Shown one piece after another: positions 1 to 6,502 of a stretch of DNA of 6,564 nt. Position 1 is the first letter of the stretch; the number at the start of each line of letters is the position of its first letter. The DNA is from Lysobacterales bacterium (lineage in GTDB: Bacteria > Pseudomonadota > Gammaproteobacteria > Xanthomonadales > Xanthomonadaceae). The DNA lies in assembly GCA_015655035.1 (NCBI GenBank), contig JAATFS010000424.1, positions 1 through 6,564 on the forward strand, given 5' to 3'. The position numbers were made by a program, and so were the translations under genes. The notes beneath the pieces are model-generated. The model was not told the DNA's origin. It saw only the letters and a program-made list of their open reading frames with translations, and did no database searches.

Positions 1-552
1 GGGAATCTCGATCAACGCACTGACCCGGGGCGGATTGGCCAGTGCGGCCACGCGCTCCAGGATGGCCGCCGCCGCGGGCAGCGCGGTCTCGTCGGCAACG
101 ATCAGCACATGCCGGGCGCTGGCGGGAGGATGCCATTCGCAACCGCCGCCGCTGGCGTCGCCGCCGACCGCCGGGCCCCATATCTGCAACCGATCGCCAG
201 GCTGCGCACGCGCGGCCCAGCGCGAGGCCGGCCCGGCATCGCCATGCAGCACGAAATCCACATCGAGCTCGCCAAGCGCCGGACGCAGCGCGCGTATCGT
301 GTAGGTCCGCATCGGCGGCCGCAGCGCCTCCGGTATCGCGCGGTAGGCGGCATACCAGTCAGGCCCATCGATCAGCGCCGGCGGCGCGCCATCGGCCATG
401 GGAAAAAACAGCTTGATGCGCTGGTCGGGACCATGGCTGCGCATCTGCGCCAAGGCCGGTGCCGCGAACACGATCCGCAACAGCGATGGCGTCAGCGCGA
501 TCCGGGCGCGCACACGTACGTCGAACAGGCGATAGGCAGAAGCAGAAGACAT
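1..552 (-). CDS. Siderophore-interacting protein (SIP/ViuB-family ferric-siderophore reductase), 3' end cut off
   Basis: This is an open frame of 184 codons that continues past the left edge; I read it from the reverse complement. Visible landmarks in order are RTYTIR at residues 82-87 (the FAD-binding R-x-Y-T/S motif of ferredoxin-reductase-like folds), DFVLHGDAGPASRWA at 99-113 and GDRLQIWGP at 119-127 (both typical of the FAD-binding-9 SIP domain), and ADETALPA at 153-160, the start of the SIP C-terminal domain. Family members are cytoplasmic flavoproteins of roughly 250-300 residues that reduce Fe(III)-siderophore so that iron is released. About two thirds of the protein is therefore present. 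The start is uncertain: ATG at 552 or the in-frame ATG at 561, three codons earlier; neither has a clear Shine-Dalgarno sequence. The gene begins about 70 bases after the stop of the fused synthetase gene on the same strand, so it is probably the fourth gene of the operon and recycles iron from the siderophore made by the other three. The family assignment is secure; the exact substrate is inferred from context. Confidence 0.9.
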   Translation of the reverse strand, partial: MSSASAYRLFDVRVRARIALTPSLLRIVFAAPALAQMRSHGPDQRIKLFFPMADGAPPALIDGPDWYAAYRAIPEALRPPMRTYTIRALRPALGELDVDFVLHGDAGPASRWAARAQPGDRLQIWGPAVGGDASGGGCEWHPPASARHVLIVADETALPAAAAILERVAALANPPRVSALIEIP

Positions 553-571
553 CGACGGCATCCGGGTTGAA

Positions 572-594
572 GGATCGCGCGGGAGACGCGATCC
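572..594 (-). promoter_or_regulatory. Perfect 8-bp hairpin just upstream of the SIP gene
   Basis: GGATCGCG (572-579) and CGCGATCC (587-594) are perfect reverse complements separated by 7 bases. The hairpin lies in the gap between the dfoC-like stop (630) and the SIP start (561 or 552). No T-run follows on either strand, so it does not look like a classical intrinsic terminator. In the minus-strand transcript its 3' arm ends about 10 bases before ATG 561, where a Shine-Dalgarno would normally sit. It could modulate translation or mRNA decay between the biosynthetic genes and the reductase; this role is inference. Confidence 0.4.
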
Positions 595-629
595 GGAAAG
601 GAGCTGGCAGGGATGCTGGCGAAAGAGGA

Positions 630-3035
630 TCAGCTGGCCTTGGCCTGCGATTGACGCGCATATGCCGCCAGCGGGTTATCGAGCATGCCGGCGAAGGCAA
701 GGCTGCCGGCCGGATCGGCCAGATCCACCATCTGCCGGTTGTTGCGCAGTTGCAGGCGGTTGAGGCACGACAACTGGAACTGTGGCGCGAACAGGTCGTA
801 ACGTTCGAACCGCGCGCGGTACTGCGGATGCGCGTCCTGGTAATCGAGCACGCAATCGGCCACCCAGCCCCAGAACCGCGACTCCGGACAGCAGGCCTGT
901 TGTTCCAGCAGCGCACCCAGAAAACGGAAGAAGCAGTCGAACACATCGGTCTGCAACGAAAGCAACTTGATCTCGTCCGGTACCGCGACCGCGATGCGCC
1001 GTACCTGCTCCGGCAGCGCCGCCTGCGGGTCCATTAGCGCGATCTCCTCGGCGATGTCCTTCATCAGCACCCGCACTGGCAGATGATTCTCGATCACCAG
1101 GATCAGGTTCTCGCCATGCGGCATGAAGACCAGGTCGTAGGCGTAGAAACAGTGTAGAAGCGGCAGCAGATAGGCCCGTAGATAGGCGCGCACCCAGCGC
1201 TCGCAACCGACGCCGGAGGCCTCGATCAACGCCGGCAGCAGGCCCCGGCCCGCGTCGTCGCGGTGCAGCAGCGCGGCCATCGTCATCAGCCGCTGGCCCG
1301 GTTGCAGGCGCGTGACTGCGCTTTCGCGCCACAGTGCCGACAGCATCTTCCGGTACGGGCTGGACGGCGGCAGCGCAGCCTCGAACAGGGGATGGCGATA
1401 GCCGACTGCGGCGACCTCGCGCAGCACGTCGAAACCGCAATCGCGCAGGAAGTGATCCTGCTCCACCAACTCGCGCAGCCATTGATTGATCGCAGGCGTA
1501 TCGCGCATGTAGTACGGGGACAACCCACGCATGAAGCCCATGTTGAGCACCGACAGCGCAGTCTTGAGGTAATGCTTGCGCGGCTGGTCGAGGTTGAAGA
1601 AGGTGCGTATCGATTGCTGCGCCTGATAGCGCTCATCGCCGTAGCCCAGGCATACGAGGCGATAGGCGGCAAGTTCCCCTGCGAACACGTGGCAGAGTTT
1701 ATTGAACCACTGCCACGGATGTACCGGCATCAGCAGGTAATCGGCCGGATCCAGCTGTTTTTCGCGCAGTCGGTGGATGAATCCCGGGTATTGCGCACCC
1801 AGCTCCTGCTCCAGCAGCGCGTCGTGTTCGATGCCGTCGATCGCCGAGAAATGCGCGCACTGGCGATGCACCGCCAACCACACCAGCCGGATCGGCGCAC
1901 CCGCCTCGGGCGCGTAGGCGCGGTAATCATCGGCGCCGAAGCCCACCCGTCCATTGTTGGCAACGAACACCGGATGCCCTTCGCTCATCGCCGACTCGAT
2001 CCGCTGGAAGTCGGCCAGCGCCAACGCATCCGCAGCCGGCAACCCGCGCCGGCGCTTGTACGCACTGCCGGACAGGGTACTGGAGATCTCTTCCAGGTAG
2101 ACCGGCAACATTTCTTCGCCGATGCCCAATTGCGAGGCGCAGCGCGCGATGAAGACCTGCGCATCCAACGCCACGGCCGCGTCGTCCTCGATGCAGGTCA
2201 GCGAGGCGGCATCCAGTTCCCAGTGATCGAGCATGTGCCGCTTGGCGCGGAAGTGATAGCACGTACGCGCATCGACACGCAGTCGATAACGCTGCCACGT
2301 GCCATCGTGGCCCAGCGGTTCGGGTATGAGCAGGCGCTCGTGCGAAAACTCGGCGATCGCCTTGCACAGCAGATGGCGATTGGCCTGCGCCCAGTCCTCG
2401 GGCTGCAAGTGCTCGGCGACCTGCTCGGGATCGGACGGTAACGGAAATACGCAGGACATGGACTCTCCCAGGGCAGCCAGATAATCGGCGCGGGTGCAGA
2501 ACGCCAGTTGCGCCTGCTTGGTATTCAGCCGGATCACGCGTTCGCAGCGGAACCCGACCCGCGCATTGAGACGATGGATCTTGTGGTTGCGCACATCCGG
2601 CTCGACCACCACCCGGCGCGCATCGGGATCGGCGAACACGAACGCCATTACCGCCCGCATCGCGCGCAGGCTGAAGCCAGGCAGCGGCCGCGTGCACGGC
2701 GCCAGCAACAGGTGCATGCCGCGATCCCCCGGCTGTACCGGGTAATGCATGCCGACCTCGTCATGCGCGGGGTCGTAGCATTCGAGCAGGAACGCCGGCT
2801 GGCCATGATCGTCCGTCGCCAGGTACGCCTGCGCGGTACCGGAGGCTTGCAGCGTGCGATAGAAGACCTCGACCTCCTGCGGAGTGGCCTGCTGCATTCC
2901 CCAGAAGTGCGCGTAATCGCGCCCTACCCAGTCGTGCAGTACCGCCACGTGTTCGGGCAGCCGCAGTGGCGCCAGCGTAAATTCGCCGATGCGCAACGCC
3001 GCGCGGTGGGCCGGCAGCGTGGAGCTGGCGTTCAT
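630..3035 (-). CDS. dfoC: Fused acyltransferase-NIS synthetase of hydroxamate siderophore assembly (DfoC/BibC type)
   Basis: The protein has 801 residues and two domains. Residues about 1-190 resemble the GNAT-like acyltransferases of siderophore pathways (IucB/AlcB/DesC): HFWGM at 43-47, DRGMHLLLAP at 104-113 and EPDVRNHKIHRLNARVGF at 145-162, with Asp147 in the usual catalytic position. Residues about 195-801 are an IucA/IucC-family NIS synthetase of the DesD type: GHPVFVANNGRVGFG at 353-367, LMPVHPWQW at 435-443, RTFFNLDQPRKHYLKTALS at 477-495 (ATP/substrate site), HGENL at 640-644 and MKDIAEE at 658-664. By family, the first half acylates N-hydroxydiamine, usually with succinyl-CoA, and the second adenylates the succinyl end and condenses and cyclises the units. 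The same fusion is known in Erwinia DfoC and Aliivibrio BibC. I chose the start at 3035 because it has a GAGGTG Shine-Dalgarno five bases upstream, overlaps the preceding stop as ATGA, and marks where the acyltransferase homology begins. The frame stays open for 144 more codons, but those lie inside the monooxygenase gene. Product size and diamine cannot be read from the sequence. Confidence 0.94.
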   Translation of the reverse strand: MNASSTLPAHRAALRIGEFTLAPLRLPEHVAVLHDWVGRDYAHFWGMQQATPQEVEVFYRTLQASGTAQAYLATDDHGQPAFLLECYDPAHDEVGMHYPVQPGDRGMHLLLAPCTRPLPGFSLRAMRAVMAFVFADPDARRVVVEPDVRNHKIHRLNARVGFRCERVIRLNTKQAQLAFCTRADYLAALGESMSCVFPLPSDPEQVAEHLQPEDWAQANRHLLCKAIAEFSHERLLIPEPLGHDGTWQRYRLRVDARTCYHFRAKRHMLDHWELDAASLTCIEDDAAVALDAQVFIARCASQLGIGEEMLPVYLEEISSTLSGSAYKRRRGLPAADALALADFQRIESAMSEGHPVFVANNGRVGFGADDYRAYAPEAGAPIRLVWLAVHRQCAHFSAIDGIEHDALLEQELGAQYPGFIHRLREKQLDPADYLLMPVHPWQWFNKLCHVFAGELAAYRLVCLGYGDERYQAQQSIRTFFNLDQPRKHYLKTALSVLNMGFMRGLSPYYMRDTPAINQWLRELVEQDHFLRDCGFDVLREVAAVGYRHPLFEAALPPSSPYRKMLSALWRESAVTRLQPGQRLMTMAALLHRDDAGRGLLPALIEASGVGCERWVRAYLRAYLLPLLHCFYAYDLVFMPHGENLILVIENHLPVRVLMKDIAEEIALMDPQAALPEQVRRIAVAVPDEIKLLSLQTDVFDCFFRFLGALLEQQACCPESRFWGWVADCVLDYQDAHPQYRARFERYDLFAPQFQLSCLNRLQLRNNRQMVDLADPAGSLAFAGMLDNPLAAYARQSQAKAS

Positions 3036-3046
3036 GACGACACCTC
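3032..3046 (-). promoter_or_regulatory. ATGA stop/start overlap with GAGGTG ribosome-binding site for the synthetase gene
   Basis: On the minus strand the monooxygenase stop TGA (3034-3032) and the synthetase start ATG (3035-3033) share the four bases ATGA. A Shine-Dalgarno-like GAGGTG occupies 3046-3041, five bases before the ATG. This fixes the synthetase start and rejects the longer open frame reaching back to 3467. Confidence 0.85.
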
Positions 3047-4375
3047 GGCAGGCGTGGCCATGCGTGTTTCGACGCTGGGCAACGGTTCGCCTTCGGGCGC
3101 ACCGAAATGCTGGAACGCGATGCGGCGCTCCACTGGGTAATAGGCCCGCCCCAGCATCTGGGCGATGATGCTGGCGTTGCGATAACAGCCCATCCCCAGA
3201 TCGGGCGATGCCAGCCCATGGGTATGCAGTTCGGCGTTCTGCACGAAGATGCGCCCGCCTTTCAGATCGATGCTGTAGTGGCGGTCCACCGCGTAGCGGC
3301 CGCGCGCATCGCGGCGGATGTGCGCTTCCAGCGGCGCCAGGAATGCCGGCACCTGCGCCGCGTAGCCGGTCGCCAGCACCAGCCGTTCGCTGCGCTGGCG
3401 ATAGCTGCGCTGTTGTTCGTGTTGATGGAAGTCCAGCAGCAGGGTGCCATCGTCGGCCGGGGTACACCCGCGCAATTCGGTGTTGGTATAGAGCCCGCTA
3501 TCCAGCGGGCCACTCAGGCGCTTGCGATAGAGCAACTCGTGGATCTCGTTGATCACGGCGCTGTCGATGCCCTTGTACAAGCTGGATTGGCGTGTGATCA
3601 GGGCATCGCGCGTGGCCGCGGGCAGGTCGTGGAAGTAGTCGATGTATTCGGGCGAAGTCATTTCCAGCGTGAGCTTGGTGTACTCCAGCGGGAAGAAGCG
3701 CGGCGAACGCGTCACCCAGTTCAAGGCGTAGCCATGCTGGTCAATCTCCTGCAACAGGTCGCGATAGATCTCCGCAGCACTCTGCCCACTGCCGACCAGC
3801 GTGATCGAGCGTGCCGCCTGCAATTGCGGCTTGTCTTGCAGGTAGGTGGCCGAATGGCTGACACCCGGGCGCAGCGGCCGGCAGCATGCCGGCAGCCACG
3901 GCGAGGTGCCGGTGCCCAGCACCAGCCGCCGCGCGGCGTAGTGGAAGCTACCCTCGCCATGCCCGTGCCGGCCGGATACCTGATAGCAGTCGCGAGCTGC
4001 GTCGTATTCCACGTGCAGTACTTCGTGGCCGAACCGGATCGACGGCAGCTGCGCGGCCGCCCATTGGCAGTACTGGTTGTACTCTCGGCGCAACAGGAAG
4101 AAATCCTCGCGGATGTAGAACGCGTAGATCTTCCCCTGGGTCTTGAGATAATTGAGGAAGCTGAAACGACTGGTCGGATCGGCCAGGGTGACCAGGTCGG
4201 CCAGGAACGGGGTCTGCAACGAGGCGTCCTCCAGCATCATCCCCGGATGCCAGTCGAAGCCGTCGCGCGCATCCAGGAACAACCCATCCAGCTCGCCGAT
4301 CGGCGCCGTCAGGCAGGCCAGGCCGAGGTTGAACGGACCCAGGCCGATGCCGATGAAGTCGTAGATCCGGCTCAT
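3032..4375 (-). CDS. dfoA: FAD/NADPH-dependent diamine N-monooxygenase (DfoA/DesB/AlcA type)
   Basis: This 447-residue protein has the usual length for the IucD/PvdA/AlcA family of flavin N-hydroxylases. It would N-hydroxylate cadaverine or putrescine in the cytosol, the committing step towards the hydroxamate iron ligands. Seen in the sequence: the FAD dinucleotide fold GIGLGPFNLGLA at residues 9-20; DWHPGMMLEDASLQTPFLADLVTLADPTS at 41-69, the conserved N-terminal stretch after the flavin site; the NADPH-binding fold VGSGQSAAE at 194-202; LATGY at 334-338; and NAELHTHGLASPDLGMGCYRN at 380-400 near the C-terminus. The start ATG at 4375 overlaps the stop of the decarboxylase gene as ATGA and has GGAG seven bases upstream. 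The stop likewise overlaps the start of the fused synthetase gene. These overlaps indicate translational coupling in one operon. Choosing a diamine substrate rather than free lysine or ornithine is inference from the adjacent decarboxylase and DesD-type synthetase. Confidence 0.93.
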   Translation of the reverse strand: MSRIYDFIGIGLGPFNLGLACLTAPIGELDGLFLDARDGFDWHPGMMLEDASLQTPFLADLVTLADPTSRFSFLNYLKTQGKIYAFYIREDFFLLRREYNQYCQWAAAQLPSIRFGHEVLHVEYDAARDCYQVSGRHGHGEGSFHYAARRLVLGTGTSPWLPACCRPLRPGVSHSATYLQDKPQLQAARSITLVGSGQSAAEIYRDLLQEIDQHGYALNWVTRSPRFFPLEYTKLTLEMTSPEYIDYFHDLPAATRDALITRQSSLYKGIDSAVINEIHELLYRKRLSGPLDSGLYTNTELRGCTPADDGTLLLDFHQHEQQRSYRQRSERLVLATGYAAQVPAFLAPLEAHIRRDARGRYAVDRHYSIDLKGGRIFVQNAELHTHGLASPDLGMGCYRNASIIAQMLGRAYYPVERRIAFQHFGAPEGEPLPSVETRMATPAEVSS

Positions 4376-4386
4376 GCCTGTTCTCC
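4372..4386 (-). promoter_or_regulatory. ATGA stop/start overlap with GGAG ribosome-binding site for the monooxygenase gene
   Basis: The decarboxylase stop TGA (4374-4372) overlaps the monooxygenase start ATG (4375-4373) as ATGA on the minus strand. GGAG at 4386-4383 is seven bases before that ATG. This is a second coupled junction in the same operon. Confidence 0.85.
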
Positions 4387-5940
4387 GAGACGCAGCGGCG
4401 TGGCAGCCGCCGCCAGCAGCCGCTCGCCCGTTCGCCGTACCAACATCACCAGTGCGTCCACGTCGGCGCTCTCCAGCTGCGGATTGAGCAAGGTGAACTT
4501 CAGGTACTGGCGTCCGCTGACACGCGTGGCGGCGATGATCGCCTCGCCGTTGCGTGCCAGCTCGCGCCGGATCTGCCGGTTGAGTGCATCCAGGCCGGCA
4601 TCATCGGCCAGATGGTCCGGACGAAAACGGAATACCAGGGTGCTGAGCTGCGGTGCATGCGCCAACTCGAAGCAACCTTGCTGCAGCAGCGATGCATGGC
4701 CGCTGCGAGCCAACGCCAACAGGCGGTCGAACAGCTCGCCAATCGCATCTGCACCGACTACGCGCAGGCTCATCCACAGTTTCAGTGCATCGAAGCGGCG
4801 TGTGGTCTGCAGACTTTTGTCGACCAGATTGGGAATTCCCTCGGCGACGTTGCTCGATGGATTCAGATAGTCCGCATGGAAGGTCAGGTGCGCCAGCTGG
4901 CGGCGATCGCGGACCAGGAACGCACCGCAGCTGACCGGCTGGAAGAATGACTTGTGGTAGTCCACGGTGACCGAATCGGCCTGTTCGATCCCGGCCAGCA
5001 GCTGACGATGCCGCCGCGACACCAACAACCCGCACCCATAGGCGGCATCGACGTGCATCCACAGCGCATGCTGGCGGCACAGCTCGGCGATGCGCGGCAA
5101 TGGATCGATGCTGCCGAAATCGGTGGTTCCTGCGGTGGCCACCACGGCCATCGGCCAATCGCCGGCGGCCTCGGCAGCGGCGATGGCCTGCGCCAGCGCA
5201 CCCGGGTCCATGCGCTGCTGCGCATCGCAGGCGACCGGCACCACCGCGTCGTGGCCCAGGCCAAGCACGGCGGCGGCCTTCTGCACACTGAAATGACCCG
5301 CGCGCGAGGCGAAGATGCGCAGCCGGTGGAAATCCGCAGGCAAGCCCTTGTGCTTGGCCACGTGCGGCTCGGCGCGAGCGATGCACGCGTTGTCGCGCGC
5401 CAGCAGCATCGCCATCAGATTGGACTGGGTGCCACCGCTGGTGAACACACCATCGGCAGTGGTGCCAAGACCGATCCGCGCGGCGGTCCAATCGATCAGT
5501 TTCTGCTCCATGAAGGTGGCGCCACCGCTCTGGTCCCAGGTGTCCATCGAGGTATTGACCGCCGACAGCATCGTTTCGGCGAGCAGCGCCACATTGAGCA
5601 CCGGGCAGTTCAAATGCGCGGCGTAGCGCGGATGATGGAAGTACACCGCATCGCGCAGATACAACGCATCGACCTCGTCCAGCGCCTGCTCCACATCGGG
5701 CAAACGCTCGTCCAGGTCGATATCGACAAAGCGCTTGGCCAGTTCCGCCGGCGCGATTCCGCTGAACGGCCGATCCACCGCCGCGATGGTCCGCACGACC
5801 CGATCGCGCGCGGCGCAAAGATAGTCATCATAGGAAGACAGGTTGCGATCGTTGAACAGGCCATCGCGTGCATCGATGGCATCGAACAACACCGAGCGGG
5901 CCAAGGACGTGATGGCGGTGGGAGTGGAAGACATATTCAT
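4372..5940 (-). CDS. dfoJ: PLP-dependent group II decarboxylase making the siderophore diamine (DfoJ/DesA type)
   Basis: This 522-residue protein belongs to the group II (aromatic-amino-acid/diaminobutyrate/glutamate decarboxylase-like) fold. Family members in this context turn lysine into cadaverine, or ornithine into putrescine, with loss of CO2. Landmarks: HHPRYAAHLNCP at residues 102-113; GVFTSGGTQSN at 164-174 (cofactor phosphate loop); His216 in AGHFS, expected to stack on the PLP ring; TAGTTDFGSIDPL at 269-281; Asp298 in HVDAAYG, pairing with the pyridine nitrogen; and Lys330 in DYHKSFFQP, the Schiff-base lysine. All key residues are intact. Length fits DesA and diaminobutyrate decarboxylases. 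The start at 5940 has AGGA 11 bases upstream; an in-frame ATG two codons later would be even farther from it, so 5940 is preferred but not certain. As first gene of the operon it supplies substrate to the downstream monooxygenase. A diaminobutyrate decarboxylase reading would be the naive homology call; the neighbours argue for the siderophore role. Confidence 0.92.
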   Translation of the reverse strand: MNMSSTPTAITSLARSVLFDAIDARDGLFNDRNLSSYDDYLCAARDRVVRTIAAVDRPFSGIAPAELAKRFVDIDLDERLPDVEQALDEVDALYLRDAVYFHHPRYAAHLNCPVLNVALLAETMLSAVNTSMDTWDQSGGATFMEQKLIDWTAARIGLGTTADGVFTSGGTQSNLMAMLLARDNACIARAEPHVAKHKGLPADFHRLRIFASRAGHFSVQKAAAVLGLGHDAVVPVACDAQQRMDPGALAQAIAAAEAAGDWPMAVVATAGTTDFGSIDPLPRIAELCRQHALWMHVDAAYGCGLLVSRRHRQLLAGIEQADSVTVDYHKSFFQPVSCGAFLVRDRRQLAHLTFHADYLNPSSNVAEGIPNLVDKSLQTTRRFDALKLWMSLRVVGADAIGELFDRLLALARSGHASLLQQGCFELAHAPQLSTLVFRFRPDHLADDAGLDALNRQIRRELARNGEAIIAATRVSGRQYLKFTLLNPQLESADVDALVMLVRRTGERLLAAAATPLRLGEQA

Positions 5941-5960
5941 ACGAGCACGATTCCTGATCG

Positions 5961-5989
5961 AGGCGTTCGGTCATGACGTGCAAACGCCT
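5961..5989 (-). promoter_or_regulatory. Leader inverted repeat next to the decarboxylase ribosome-binding site
   Basis: AGGCGTT (5961-5967) and AACGCCT (5983-5989) are perfect reverse complements separated by 15 bases that themselves include the 8-bp palindrome GTCATGAC (5970-5977). In the minus-strand mRNA the structure ends about five bases before the AGGA Shine-Dalgarno (5955-5952) of the first operon gene. It could be an operator or a leader stem; no known family is recognised. Confidence 0.35.
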
Positions 5990-6196
5990 GGCCTAGCGAC
6001 ATAGGGGGATTGTTGGAAGCGCGGGCGGCACCACGACGAGCAGGTCGATGCCTTGGGACGGCATGACGGTCAGTCAGGGGTGCAGGCTGGCATGGCTGCG
6101 TATCGATGCCGAGGCTGCGCACAGGGAAGGCAGCAAGGGGAAAGGCATCGCCGCATCGAGCGGTCGTAGCTTGAGAGGGCATCCGGCCCGGCGCTG

Positions 6197-6225
6197 AAAC
6201 TAGTCCTGCCTGCGGAGGGAGTCAA
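6197..6225 (-). promoter_or_regulatory. Candidate sigma-70 promoter for the siderophore operon
   Basis: On the minus strand TTGACT (6225-6220) matches the -35 consensus in five of six positions. TAGTTT (6202-6197) lies 17 bases later as a -10 element and keeps the important T, A and final T. The first gene would then have a leader of about 250 bases. The match is moderate and promoters in GC-rich genomes are often missed or spurious, so this is a suggestion. Confidence 0.3.
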
Positions 6226-6292
6226 CATCCCAGTGCGCACTTGCGACGTGATTCACGCCCACTTCGACGCCGCATGCCTGCGGGCAAAGGCG

Positions 6293-6310
6293 TTGACTTC
6301 GTGAAGTCAA
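6293..6310. promoter_or_regulatory. Perfect 18-bp palindrome, possible operator
   Basis: TTGACTTC-GT-GAAGTCAA is an 8-bp inverted repeat with a 2-bp centre, directly followed by AT-rich AATAAA in otherwise GC-rich DNA. Its short spacing fits a protein-binding site for a dimeric regulator better than an RNA hairpin, since a 2-base loop is too tight. It does not match the Fur consensus. TTGACT in the left half could also serve as a -35 element, but I see no good -10 at the right distance. The regulator is unknown. Confidence 0.5.
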
Positions 6311-6362
6311 AATAAACGACAGGACCGGCACGCCATTCGCGCGCACGGCGCTGGGAGGCACG

Positions 6363-6437
6363 ATGGAAACACGAGCCGGCACGGTAACCGGGGCCTTACC
6401 GCTGATGGGCAAGCAAGGGAGTGTCGTGGAACGGTAA
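6363..6437 (+). CDS. Possible small ORF (24 residues) with a good ribosome-binding site
   Basis: An ATG at 6363 is preceded by GGGAGG at 6353-6358, four bases away, and opens a frame of 24 codons to TAA at 6435-6437 (begins METRAGTVTG, ends GSVVER). It is divergent from the siderophore operon and lies about 50 bases downstream of the 18-bp palindrome. It contains an inverted repeat, CGGTAA (6382-6387) with TTACCG (6396-6401). No family is recognised, and such a short ORF could easily arise by chance. A leader peptide or a small protein are both possible. Confidence 0.22.
   Translation: METRAGTVTGALPLMGKQGSVVER
6382..6401. repeat. Short inverted repeat CGGTAA/TTACCG
   Basis: CGGTAA at 6382-6387 and TTACCG at 6396-6401 are perfect reverse complements around the 8-base loop CCGGGGCC. 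A further direct copy of CGGTAA occurs at 6432-6437. The function is unknown; it may simply be a short chance repeat. Confidence 0.3.
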
Positions 6438-6502
6438 CGCGCGCAAGCCCGCGCCGGCATCAGCAGCCAGTCGCGGTTTCAATCGAGTTACGGAACCGGC
6501 AT

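Noticed and set aside
359..946. Minus-strand ORF of 195 codons
   Set aside because: It spans the 3' end of the synthetase gene and the 5' part of the SIP gene in a frame different from both, with no recognisable motif.
1263..2441. Plus-strand ORF of 392 codons
   Set aside because: It lies wholly antisense to the synthetase half of the fused gene, whose motifs are unambiguous; no family features are seen.
3036..3467. Upstream extension of the fused synthetase gene to a start at 3467
   Set aside because: The extra 144 residues are Arg/Ala/Pro-rich shadow sequence inside the monooxygenase gene. Homology and a good ribosome-binding site begin at 3035.
3107..4870. Plus-strand ORF of 587 codons
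   Set aside because: It is antisense across the monooxygenase and the 3' end of the decarboxylase gene. Its composition is that of a shadow frame in GC-rich DNA (many Arg, Ala, Gln, His), and no family motif is visible.
4601..5818. Minus-strand ORF of 405 codons
   Set aside because: It is a same-strand out-of-frame shadow of the decarboxylase gene, Arg/Gly/Ala-rich without motifs.
6293..6310. Palindrome as an intrinsic terminator
   Set aside because: The 2-base centre is too tight for an RNA loop, and the bases after it are A-rich on the plus strand rather than a U-tract.
6200..6460. Minus-strand ORF of 86 codons upstream of the operon
   Set aside because: It has no Shine-Dalgarno, a mixed composition, no family resemblance, and covers the palindrome and the candidate promoter -35.
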